Source of the DNA: Euryarchaeota archaeon UBA88
GTDB lineage: Archaea > Thermoplasmatota > Poseidoniia > Poseidoniales > Poseidoniaceae
Assembly (NCBI GenBank): GCA_002499545.1
Contig: DAME01000031.1
Location: 1-10,161 of the forward strand
Direction: 5' to 3'
Length of the DNA stretch: 10,161 nt
Made by a program: the position numbers and the translations under genes. Within the stretch, counting starts at the first letter, position 1. Every line of letters starts with the position of its first letter. The notes under the pieces were generated by a model, which worked only from the letters and a program-made list of their open reading frames with translations, had not been told where the DNA came from and did no database searches. This document shows, one piece after another, positions 1-6,325 of this stretch.

Positions 1-896
1 CGGCCACCTGCGGCAACAATCGCCTTTTCGACGTTCATCGAGCACTTGACATCGTAAATCAACAGGTCTTTTCCTTCCTCAGTGCCAACAACATCATCGG
101 CTAGCAATGCGATCAAGCGGTCAGGATAGACGAAGACTCCAGTTTCGTCGACAGCTCCAATTCGATCACCATCACCATCGACACCAAGGCCGAATTCACA
201 TGCATGTTCAACAACAGCCTCTCCCAAATCCACCATATTTTTTGGTCGAGTCGGGTCGGCACCGTGGTTTGGTTCGCTGGCGTCCCAATGACAGTACAGG
301 TCCACGTGTTCGACCCCCATCTTATCGAGTAATTTCGACATGGCGGGACCGGGTACTGCGTTACCACAATCTACGGCGACCTTGACTGGCCGGGCAATTG
401 TGCCAGTCGATACCATGATAGCGTCGATGTAGGCATCGAGGTGCGGAGTGTCACGGATTTGACCTTCTCCTGATCGGAATTCACCTCTCAAAAATACCTC
501 TTTGAGTTCTTGAATTTCTTCTCCAGCGAGCGGCAATGTTCCTTTACACATTTTGAAGCCGTTATGTGTTGGCATTGGAAGGTGACTTGCCGTCACCATC
601 ACGCCTCCATCAACTGGAAGGGTCCAGCAAGCGTGATAGACACAACCCGTTGAAACGATACCTAAATCCAGTACCTCGACGCCTCCTTCTACGAGTCCCC
701 GCATCAGTTCTCCCGCGAGTGCAGGAGATGAGTCACGAATGTCGCGACCCACTGCAAAGGTCGAGCAATCGAGGTATGTCGCCATAGCTCGTCCCAACCT
801 GTAGGCGAAGTCAGGCGTCAGCTCACCCGTTCCATCGCCGTGAGCAAGACCGCGAATATCGTAGGCTTTGAAGCACTGAATCGGCCATTCGTCCAT
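1..896 (-). CDS. manB: Phosphomannomutase/phosphoglucomutase, C-terminus beyond the left edge
   Basis: Alpha-D-phosphohexomutase that should interconvert hexose 6-phosphate and hexose 1-phosphate, feeding nucleotide-sugar synthesis in the cytoplasm. The first 298 residues are visible, against roughly 450-470 for the family, so the phosphate-binding domain 4 is off the window. Seen: YDIRG at 12-16; the phosphoserine loop VTASH at 101-105 with Ser104; the metal loop DGDGDR at 240-245; and the sugar-domain stretch EPNHGADPTRP near 208-217. The phosphoserine loop reads SHLPMPTHNG, where the commonest form is SHNP..YNG. The ATG is preceded by GGTGGG (complement of 903-908) with 6 bases between. 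It is the last visible gene of a leftward run with ridA and a small membrane protein. Mannose versus glucose versus glucosamine preference cannot be read from this part, so the symbol is the least certain element. Confidence 0.9.
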   Translation of the reverse strand, partial: MDEWPIQCFKAYDIRGLAHGDGTGELTPDFAYRLGRAMATYLDCSTFAVGRDIRDSSPALAGELMRGLVEGGVEVLDLGIVSTGCVYHACWTLPVDGGVMVTASHLPMPTHNGFKMCKGTLPLAGEEIQELKEVFLRGEFRSGEGQIRDTPHLDAYIDAIMVSTGTIARPVKVAVDCGNAVPGPAMSKLLDKMGVEHVDLYCHWDASEPNHGADPTRPKNMVDLGEAVVEHACEFGLGVDGDGDRIGAVDETGVFVYPDRLIALLADDVVGTEEGKDLLIYDVKCSMNVEKAIVAAGG

Positions 897-961
897 GCAA
901 TTCCCACCGGCTTGACCCTTTCAAGAGTACCCCTTGTTCTACCGTGACTGCTCGCTCACCA

Positions 962-1144
962 TCACCTGCGAATGAGCGCGGTCATTGTGAGCAATACTGT
1001 GATTCCAATCAGCGTCTCGAACACCACATCGAAAGCCAATGCAAGACTGCTTGTTACCAGTAATGCTGGAATGGAGAATCGGAGCACCCTCGGCCATGTC
1101 AGAAGACCTTTTGGAGGCTCATCGAGGTACGGTGAGCCGGGCAT
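962..1144 (-). CDS. Small two-helix membrane protein (60 aa), unknown function
   Basis: I do not recognise a family. The product begins MPGSPYLDEPPKG, then has two hydrophobic stretches, about residues 23-37 (FSIPALLVTSSLALA) and 39-57 (FETLIGITVLLTMTALI by core), and ends in two arginines. This suggests a helical hairpin in the membrane with a short proline-rich N-terminus. The frame stays open to an upstream ATG at 1198, inside ridA, which would give 78 residues. I prefer the ATG at 1144 because GAGATGAT (complement of 1148-1155), close to the archaeal GAGGTGAT, sits 3 bases before it and it starts 16 bases after the ridA stop. It lies 65 bases ahead of the phosphomutase and is probably co-transcribed with both neighbours. 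It is short, so a spurious frame is possible, but the position, ribosome site and hydrophobic pattern argue for a gene. Confidence 0.6.
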   Translation of the reverse strand: MPGSPYLDEPPKGLLTWPRVLRFSIPALLVTSSLALAFDVVFETLIGITVLLTMTALIRR

Positions 1145-1160
1145 TGAATCATCTCTGAAA

Positions 1161-1526
1161 TCAATAGGTTCCCTGAACGACGATTTCCACCAGTGCATCG
1201 GCAGGTAATCCTGCTACAGCGAAGGCTGCACGGGCTGGCTTGATTTCCATGTCTGCAACCCACTGCCCGTACACCTCATTCATTGGAGCATAGAAATCCA
1301 TGTGTGCAAGCAGCACTTGTACGAAGCAAAGGTTGTGTTTGGAGAGGCCTGCGTTAGCGAGCAAGGAATCAATTTTATTCAAAGCACCTTGGGTTTGAGA
1401 GAGGATGTCTTCTCCCGCTTGAACATCGATTTGGCCGGAAAGCCACACGGTTCCATTTGATTTCACGCCGGGCGTATACGGTCCATACATGGGAGCTCCT
1501 GATAGTTCGATGCTTTCTTTGTCCAT
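1161..1526 (-). CDS. ridA: RidA family reactive enamine/imine deaminase
   Basis: RidA (YjgF/YER057c/UK114) proteins are small cytoplasmic trimers that hydrolyse reactive 2-aminoacrylate-type enamines and imines released by PLP enzymes, yielding 2-keto acids and ammonia. The product has 121 residues, close to the usual 125-130. Seen: GPYTPGV with Tyr17, WLSGQI with Ser30, MNEVYGQW with Asn83, KPARAAF with Arg99 and LPADALVEI with Glu114. These match the Tyr17, Ser30, Asn88, Arg105 and Glu120 of E. coli RidA, so the catalytic arginine is kept. The cysteine at E. coli position 107 is alanine here; it is not invariant. A GAGG ribosome site (complement of 1534-1537) lies 7 bases before the ATG. 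It heads a leftward run with a small membrane protein and a phosphomutase; that association suggests no obvious shared pathway. Confidence 0.93.
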   Translation of the reverse strand: MDKESIELSGAPMYGPYTPGVKSNGTVWLSGQIDVQAGEDILSQTQGALNKIDSLLANAGLSKHNLCFVQVLLAHMDFYAPMNEVYGQWVADMEIKPARAAFAVAGLPADALVEIVVQGTY

Positions 1527-1605
1527 GAGTGTGCCTCGGGGTTTTCCATCTTAACTTCTCGCAACAAAGCGATGCATTGAGGGGGAGTTGGATACAGGCA
1601 AGCCT
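1527..1605. promoter_or_regulatory. Divergent intergenic region between ridA and the DUF354 gene
   Basis: These 79 bases must hold the start signals of both the leftward ridA run and the rightward DUF354 gene. The ridA GAGG ribosome site is inside it. A purine run GGGGGAG (1581-1587) lies 18 bases before the chosen DUF354 ATG and directly touches an in-frame TTG at 1588, so it fits neither start well. I see no convincing TATA/BRE element. The role is inferred from gene orientation only. Confidence 0.4.
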
Positions 1606-2616
1606 ATGCGCACCTGTTGGGTATTGGATCATCCTGCCCACGTGCGTCTGCTCGCACCACTGCTTCGTAGCGGACAGAGCAACGACGTCATTATTGCAAC
1701 ACAGCGTCATGAGGTCAGGGCACTGCTTGATACAGGGGATGGCGTACTTCCTCGGCGGCAAATTCACTGGGTAACTCGCCCTGTTGGACAACGTCGCCGC
1801 CGAAAAGCGCTGACTCGATGGCATTCAAGCCACGCTTTTTTGCGCCAGTGCAGCCTTCAAGGTGAACCGATTCAACGTATTGTATCGGTTGGCGCACCCA
1901 TTGAATTGATGGCATGGCGTTCACCATTTTTACGTCGAAAAATACCGTCCATCACCCAACGATGGTACATCACCGATACCGAAGTCAACCATCTCGCTCA
2001 TCGCTTGGCACAGAAAGCAGCGACTGACGTCGTCCTTCCAATCCACTGGCGCAGCGAACTCGACGGTGGATTTGTGAATGGGCTTTCAGGTATTCGCCTT
2101 CATCGAATCGATGGCTTGCATGGTCACGTACATCTGCGTCCGAGTGTCCGCCCTTCAACTGTCAGCGACCCACCACGCATCATGGTTCGCCGTTTGTTAG
2201 GCGACGGAATTCATGACGCAGAAGAGGTGCAAGCAATTCCAGAAAACACGTTTGATGGCTTGCATGTAACCTCTGCTGACGAGGATGCATACCAAGGTGA
2301 TGCGTGGTCGCTTGATAGGGAGGCAGCATCACACGATGGTGTCATCACACAATCAGTCACTTTTGCCAGTGAAGCGGCCTTGCTTGGGACCCCTACGTTG
2401 CTCATCAGTCGAGCACAACGTGGTTTCCTCGACCGGTTGCAAGAAGATGGATATCCTCTGTTCCGCTGGCAAAAAGAATGTCACGGCGAGGCGTGGGACG
2501 ACCTTTTCGCACAGTACCTCACAGGGCTGCATCTCACCGAAGCATTGGATGTCCAAGAATGGCCAGATACGCGGCGAGCATTTGCGGCTATGCTGCACAT
2601 CGACCTCATCGATTGA
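1606..2616 (+). CDS. DUF354 family protein, GT-B glycosyltransferase-like
   Basis: DUF354 proteins are found in archaea and some bacteria; they resemble GT-B glycosyltransferases and UDP-GlcNAc 2-epimerases, but no reaction is firmly assigned. The 336-residue product matches the family's usual length and landmark order. Seen: N-terminal DHPAHVRLLAPLL at 8-20 (the family's NHPAHV..F..L); IVSVGAPIEL at 92-101; ITDTEVNHL at 112-120 (family NDTEHA..N); DVVLP at 131-135; IDGLHGHVHL at 158-167 (family Y.G.HELAYLHP); and SEAALLGTPTLL at 255-266, the expected nucleotide-binding loop region. The usual GGG before that loop is not kept. ATG 1606 was chosen because the family domain begins there; an in-frame TTG at 1588 would add six residues. 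Its 3' end overlaps the convergent Nudix gene by 11 bases. Next to uppS and a sugar mutase, a role in surface glycan assembly is plausible but inferred. Confidence 0.8.
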   Translation: MRTCWVLDHPAHVRLLAPLLRSGQSNDVIIATQRHEVRALLDTGDGVLPRRQIHWVTRPVGQRRRRKALTRWHSSHAFLRQCSLQGEPIQRIVSVGAPIELMAWRSPFLRRKIPSITQRWYITDTEVNHLAHRLAQKAATDVVLPIHWRSELDGGFVNGLSGIRLHRIDGLHGHVHLRPSVRPSTVSDPPRIMVRRLLGDGIHDAEEVQAIPENTFDGLHVTSADEDAYQGDAWSLDREAASHDGVITQSVTFASEAALLGTPTLLISRAQRGFLDRLQEDGYPLFRWQKECHGEAWDDLFAQYLTGLHLTEALDVQEWPDTRRAFAAMLHIDLID

Positions 2617-3043
2617 GCCAGTTTTTGAGAATCGTCAGGTGGTCACCAGCGAACTCAACCGTTCCACTGAGCAGGGTTTCAATCGGCCAAAAGCGAGCGT
2701 CCGCAGCATCATCACCTGCGACGGGTTGCTGGTCATCAGAAACTTCGACTTCATAGACAATGCTGACAATGTGCTTTCGTGGATCTCGTTCAGGGTCACC
2801 CATCACCATCAGCAATGAAGTACCCGTGCCCTTCAAACCCGTTTCTTCAAGTAATTCACGCAATGCGGCGTTGGCAGGGTCTTCTCCACGGTCGACAAAT
2901 CCGCCTGGAAACGCCCAAGAACCAGCCATGGGAGGGTATTTGCGCTGAATCAGCAACACTTCATCGCCTCGGCGAACGGCAGAATCTGCTGCCAATGCTG
3001 GATTTGCCCAGCCGTTGCATTCATCGCACACTACCACGCGCAT
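2606..3043 (-). CDS. Nudix hydrolase, ADP-ribose pyrophosphatase-like
   Basis: Nudix enzymes hydrolyse nucleoside diphosphates linked to another moiety. The 145-residue product carries a perfect Nudix box GX5EX7REUXEEXGU at residues 48-70 (G48, E54, R62, E63, E66, E67, G69, L70). Flanking text (NPALAADSAV, VLLIQRKYPPMAGSWAFPGGF, and GDPERDPRKHIVSIVYEVE after the box) resembles archaeal ADP-ribose pyrophosphatases from memory, so ADP-ribose is the likeliest substrate, but another nucleotide is possible. The N-terminus has a lone CDEC pair (6-9) and no second cysteine pair. The ATG overlaps the uppS stop by one base (TGATG) and has GGAG (complement of 3048-3051) 4 bases upstream, indicating translational coupling. 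The frame extends upstream to 3121, but that start would lie deep in uppS. The 3' end overlaps the DUF354 gene by 11 bases on the opposite strand. Confidence 0.9.
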   Translation of the reverse strand: MRVVVCDECNGWANPALAADSAVRRGDEVLLIQRKYPPMAGSWAFPGGFVDRGEDPANAALRELLEETGLKGTGTSLLMVMGDPERDPRKHIVSIVYEVEVSDDQQPVAGDDAADARFWPIETLLSGTVEFAGDHLTILKNWLNR

Positions 3044-3864
3044 CACTCTCCAAATCGGCGTCGACGGTCTTGATACGTTCGAATCGCCTTCAGCAGGTCC
3101 TTCTTTTGGAACGATGGCCAAAATACATCGGAGAAGTACAGTTCTGAATACGCCATTTGCCAGAGTAAAAAGTTCGAAATCCGTTCTTCACCGCTGGTTC
3201 GAATCACCAAGTCTGGGTCAGGCATTTCACCGGTGTATAAGCGATCTGAAACTGCCTTTTCATTGATGCTTTCGAGCGCTAATTCGCCCGTAGCGTGTTC
3301 TTCAGCAATCGATCGGATAGCGTCAATCATCTCTTCTCTGCTTCCGTAAGCCAGGCAAACAGTGAACACGAATTGGTCGTAGTCAACCGTCTTTTGTTCA
3401 GCATAATCAATAGCATCGTTGACGTCCTTTGGAAGCAGGTCTCGCCGCCCGATGATTTGAACTTTGACTTTGTTCTTGTGAATTCGTTCATCATCGGCGA
3501 TGTCTCGCAACCCTTCGATGTAGAGTTTAAACAGCGTTGCAAGTTCCTTCTCCGGCCGGTTGAGATTCTCTGTCGACAGGGCGTAAACCGTGAGCCAAGG
3601 AATTCCAATTTCAAGGGTCCAATCCAGCACCCGTTCGAGTTTTTCCTTGCCTATTCGATGTCCGATACCGGTAGCAATGTTACTTTTCCATGCGAACCGG
3701 CGATTCCCATCCATGATGATGGCAAGGTGCTCGACCTTGATTGGGTGTTCAGAAACTTCACGAAGGAGCTTTGCTTCGACCGCTTGGCCAAGTACATCAC
3801 CCATTCGCTCAGATATCCCCACGTGTACCGCCCCTACCTTACCCAGTCGCGCATGTGGTATCAT
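3043..3864 (-). CDS. uppS: Cis-prenyltransferase (undecaprenyl/polyprenyl diphosphate synthase)
   Basis: Condenses isopentenyl diphosphate units in cis configuration onto an allylic diphosphate; in archaea this makes the long polyprenyl (dolichol-type) carrier for surface glycans. The product has 273 residues. Seen: HLAIIMDGNRRFAWK at 46-60 with catalytic Asp52; YALSTENLNRP at 94-104; DLVIRTSGEERISNFLLWQ at 218-236 with diphosphate-binding Arg222 and Arg228; YSELYFSDVFWP at 239-250 with Glu241; and C-terminal RRRRFG. MDGNRR is the archaeal/eukaryotic form; bacteria usually have MDGNGR. The start at 3864 is supported by AGAGGG (complement of 3870-3875) 5 bases before the ATG. A second in-frame ATG at 3804 would give 253 residues beginning MGDVLGQAVEAKLLREV, closer to typical family length, but has a weaker ribosome site. 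It is first in a two-gene unit with the Nudix gene. Confidence 0.95.
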   Translation of the reverse strand: MIPHARLGKVGAVHVGISERMGDVLGQAVEAKLLREVSEHPIKVEHLAIIMDGNRRFAWKSNIATGIGHRIGKEKLERVLDWTLEIGIPWLTVYALSTENLNRPEKELATLFKLYIEGLRDIADDERIHKNKVKVQIIGRRDLLPKDVNDAIDYAEQKTVDYDQFVFTVCLAYGSREEMIDAIRSIAEEHATGELALESINEKAVSDRLYTGEMPDPDLVIRTSGEERISNFLLWQMAYSELYFSDVFWPSFQKKDLLKAIRTYQDRRRRFGE

Positions 3865-3927
3865 TTCATCCCTCTTGCGAACTCAAATGCAGGCGAGGGT
3901 TGAGAACCCCAACCCCTTCCCCAAGTC
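3865..3927. promoter_or_regulatory. Divergent intergenic region between uppS and the pseudokinase-like gene
   Basis: A 63-base gap between two divergent starts. It contains the uppS ribosome site (complement of 3870-3875) and a small perfect hairpin, GGGTT at 3897-3901 and AACCC at 3905-3909 around a 3-base loop. No ribosome site precedes the rightward ATG, so that message may be leaderless. I see no clear TATA/BRE. Regulatory function is inferred from orientation. Confidence 0.35.
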
Positions 3928-5106
3928 ATGGACGAGCCTGCATGGTGGCCGGGCGGAATCACTGAGTCCTCATTTGAGGATGCGATTTCGGACGGATATC
4001 TGCGCACCGCTTTTGGTAAGTCCACTGTATGGGATCCTTCGGTTGCCTACGACGCAGCGTGGTGGAATACTGCACCGAGCGAGGGTACCATATGGGGGGA
4101 GTGGCCCATAAATGTGGAATCAACTGAAGTACTTGCGAAGCGTCAAAACGAAGTAGTTGTTCGATTGAATCAATCGATGTTTGCAGTCATTGCTCCTCTT
4201 GAATGCGGAGATGACGTTTCTCGGCTGGTTCGCCACGAACCGTGGCGCAAGGCGCTTCAATCAACACCCTTGCTTCTCCCAATCGCTGGCTGGTCCGTCA
4301 CAGAGTGTGACCGAGTTCTGGTCTATCCGTGGCATGAGCGGGTTGAATTCGCAGACGGTAATGAAGCGGCGAGTGAACTGATGCAGCAACTTGCGACCAT
4401 CCATTCCTCGTTAGCTCAAACTGCGACTCCGAATACAGAACGCCGTTGGAATGATCGTTTGAAAGCAATTGAGGACCAGTTGAAAACAAAGACGATGTGG
4501 CGCGCTCCGCATTCACCAACTACCGTTGGCCTACCTCAACTTCATTTCTCTTTGACCTCGCTTGTAAAAGTGGACGGGAAGCACTGCTTCCTACCGTGCA
4601 ACAGGAGTTTTGCAGAACACATGATCTGCGAACCGGACCGCCTGCCTTCGATAGCAGGGGCGATGATGCTCGAGCATCAGTTGGCAAGAAAAGAAGGATT
4701 GAGTGAATCCCAGCGACGTTCGCTGATCGAAACTTGGGCCGCCAACGTACCTGAACCGTGGGCGAACCGTGCGGCCCTTTCTACCGTTCGTGGCGGTGCA
4801 TGGGTTTGGAGATACCATGCTACGTTGCTTGCAATGGCTCAAGCCCAGGCATTCGGTGATGAATCTACATACGACGATTGCCTTACATGGCTGCAAGATG
4901 TGTCTCGACTTCAGGCTCATTTAGGGGCTCTTCGTATGTGGAAATCTGGAACCTGGATAGGTTTGGCAGGTGGGGTCGTTTCTTTCTTCGCATGGAGATT
5001 GGAAAGCATGTCGCCCAATCAAAGCACCGTGCTCGCTCTGCTCAGTATGGGGGTAATCGTTGCTTCAAACGCCGTATATCGGGCCAAAGACCCACCACCA
5101 TATTAG
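3928..5106 (+). CDS. Unknown membrane-anchored protein, possible APH-like pseudokinase
   Basis: I do not recognise a named family for this 392-residue protein. The soluble part (about 1-338) has an order reminiscent of aminoglycoside-phosphotransferase/choline-kinase folds: a beta-rich stretch VVVRLNQSMFAVIAPL (76-91); LLLPIAGWSV..CDRVLVYPW (116-135), like the hinge region; SELMQQLATIHSSLAQ (149-164), like the ARLHAL helix; then LHFSLTSLVKVDGKHCFLPCNRSF (205-228), where a kinase would carry HGDLHPGNLLVD..VIDF. The catalytic Asp, the Asn and the DFG-type Asp are all absent, so phosphotransfer is unlikely. Two hydrophobic helices (342-357 and 366-384) end the protein and a short KDPPPY tail follows. 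Tryptophans are frequent in the first 60 residues. The next in-frame Met is residue 84, so the start is probably right although no ribosome site is visible. The stop overlaps the convergent channel gene by 4 bases. The kinase link is pattern-based inference. Confidence 0.75.
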   Translation: MDEPAWWPGGITESSFEDAISDGYLRTAFGKSTVWDPSVAYDAAWWNTAPSEGTIWGEWPINVESTEVLAKRQNEVVVRLNQSMFAVIAPLECGDDVSRLVRHEPWRKALQSTPLLLPIAGWSVTECDRVLVYPWHERVEFADGNEAASELMQQLATIHSSLAQTATPNTERRWNDRLKAIEDQLKTKTMWRAPHSPTTVGLPQLHFSLTSLVKVDGKHCFLPCNRSFAEHMICEPDRLPSIAGAMMLEHQLARKEGLSESQRRSLIETWAANVPEPWANRAALSTVRGGAWVWRYHATLLAMAQAQAFGDESTYDDCLTWLQDVSRLQAHLGALRMWKSGTWIGLAGGVVSFFAWRLESMSPNQSTVLALLSMGVIVASNAVYRAKDPPPY

Positions 5107-6209
5107 CCCTGTTGAAGCATTCGTGAGTCGTAGAATTTCAGGTTGCGTTCTTTGGCTAAATTCATCACTGCAAGGATGAACTTCTCTTTCTCTTGGCGCT
5201 CAGGTGAGCCGCCGGCGACGTCCCAGTAGAGGTTGAGTGAGATGTCCACAGAAGTTGCTGAAAGCGCGCTGACTTGGCACCATGAACTCTCGTGCTTGAG
5301 GGTGATCGGGCTTTCCTTAATTCGCTCAAGAACACCATCACAGAATGTCGCCACGGCATCTGGGTCTGAGTTGAGGTCGAGGTGCATCATGGATTGCCAT
5401 CGTCGCCATCGTCGCTTGCCGAAGTTCTCGACAGGCGTGTTGACCAAGTTAGCGTTTGGCACGGTGACCACGGTGTCAGCCGCAGTTCGAATCGAGGTTG
5501 TACGTAGGCTAATCTCCATCACTTCACCTTCGACCGAGTCGATGATGACCCAATCGCCGACTTTGAATGGGCGGTCGAGAAGAACGGTCGTTGCACCAAA
5601 GAGATTGGAAATTGTATCCTTTGCGGCTAGAGCAAGTGCAAGGCCGGAAATTCCCAGCCCTGCAATTAAGGATGTAAGATTGAATCCGAGAGCGTCAGCG
5701 ATGAACACCGAACCGATGAAGATGATTGCGAAGCGAAGTAAACTTTCGACCGCAGAAATCAGAGTTTTCTCGGTTCCGTCAAGCGTATCATCGCTGTCGA
5801 AAATTTCGAAAATATCTTGAACGATACCAACTAAACGGAATGCCCAAACCACCAGCGAGACTGCGAAGATAAATTGCAGGACGTTGGGCAGGGTGTTCTC
5901 GATGATTGCAGGGAGGATGAACTGGTTTGGTTCTTGAGCACTCAATTCGAACAGAGCGTTGAGAATATACAGCGCAACACCAGCTCCAGCCGCACTCCCA
6001 AGAGCCTTATCAGAATCTTTGACTGTTTTTGACTCGATTGACTCCGAGCGGATGACTTTTTTGAGGATTCTTGGAGCCATCATCATGGTCAGCATTCGCA
6101 CCATAACAGCGATTATGAAAATACCCAGTAAAATGGCCACTGTGAGGTTGTTCATGCCAATAATTTCTTCTGCCCAGAATGAATCTGAACCCGGTTGAAG
6201 GATGTCCAT
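5103..6209 (-). CDS. MscS-family mechanosensitive channel
   Basis: Small-conductance mechanosensitive channels open under membrane tension and release solutes during osmotic downshock. The 368-residue product has hydrophobic helices at about 22-44, 70-88, 107-129 and 157-173, then the Gly/Ala-patterned pore helix LTSLIAGLGISGLALALAAKDTISNLFG (178-205). This continues into the beta domain hallmark LLDRPFKVGDWVIIDSVEGEV (210-230), ISLRTTSIRT and VPNANLVNTPVENF (250-263), and a C-terminal alpha/beta domain. It therefore has about two more N-terminal helices than E. coli MscS (286 residues), as many MscS-like proteins do. The ATG at 6209 has no clear ribosome site; Met19 (6155) is an alternative. 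It is transcribed alone, divergent from the M14 peptidase, and its TAA overlaps the TAG of the opposite gene. Confidence 0.93.
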   Translation of the reverse strand: MDILQPGSDSFWAEEIIGMNNLTVAILLGIFIIAVMVRMLTMMMAPRILKKVIRSESIESKTVKDSDKALGSAAGAGVALYILNALFELSAQEPNQFILPAIIENTLPNVLQFIFAVSLVVWAFRLVGIVQDIFEIFDSDDTLDGTEKTLISAVESLLRFAIIFIGSVFIADALGFNLTSLIAGLGISGLALALAAKDTISNLFGATTVLLDRPFKVGDWVIIDSVEGEVMEISLRTTSIRTAADTVVTVPNANLVNTPVENFGKRRWRRWQSMMHLDLNSDPDAVATFCDGVLERIKESPITLKHESSWCQVSALSATSVDISLNLYWDVAGGSPERQEKEKFILAVMNLAKERNLKFYDSRMLQQG

Positions 6210-6325
6210 GTTTTGACTCTAACACGGTGCTGGACTTGGTGCTTTCGTTCGACCTGTGTCGGTAGCGGTGGATACCAAGTCCGCGAACGCTTCAAGAACT
6301 CAAGCGGGTTGGCTTACTTGATACC
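6210..6325. promoter_or_regulatory. Divergent intergenic region between the MscS channel and M14 peptidase
   Basis: At 116 bases this is the longest non-coding gap in the window, and it must serve both divergent genes. Its one striking element is a perfect 9-base inverted repeat (6232-6240 and 6274-6282). The hexamer GATACC occurs at 6271-6276 and again just before the peptidase ATG (6320-6325). I found no persuasive TATA/BRE box and no good ribosome site for either gene, so leaderless transcripts are possible. Confidence 0.4.
6232..6282. repeat. Perfect 9-base inverted repeat, possible operator or stem
   Basis: The left arm GGACTTGGT (6232-6240) and right arm ACCAAGTCC (6274-6282) are exact reverse complements separated by 33 bases, centred at 6257, between the divergent channel and peptidase starts. 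The spacing is long for a single dimeric operator but would suit two half-sites about four helical turns apart, or an RNA stem in either leader. By a rough estimate, a 9-base dyad is unlikely to arise by chance in so short a gap. Function is unknown. Confidence 0.5.

Noticed and set aside
167..180. A short run of ATCACC-like repeats on the plus strand.
   Set aside because: It is simply the reverse complement of the codons for the DGDGDR metal loop of the phosphohexomutase.
962..1198. The 78-residue version of the small membrane protein, starting inside ridA.
   Set aside because: It would overlap ridA by 38 bases without a visible ribosome site, whereas the internal ATG at 1144 has one and lies just past the ridA stop.
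1375..1824. A 149-codon minus-strand frame spanning ridA, the divergent gap and the start of the DUF354 gene.
   Set aside because: It crosses two well-supported genes and a promoter region, and its Cys/His/Arg-rich translation resembles nothing coherent.
3295..3903. A 202-codon plus-strand open frame opposite uppS.
   Set aside because: It is antisense to uppS, whose motifs are complete, and its translation shows no domain or ribosome site that would justify a second gene.
3897..3909. A 5-base-pair hairpin (GGGTT/AACCC) in the uppS divergent gap, considered as a terminator or operator.
   Set aside because: The stem is very short, no T-run follows, and both flanking genes point away from it, so a terminator makes no sense; chance is a fair explanation.
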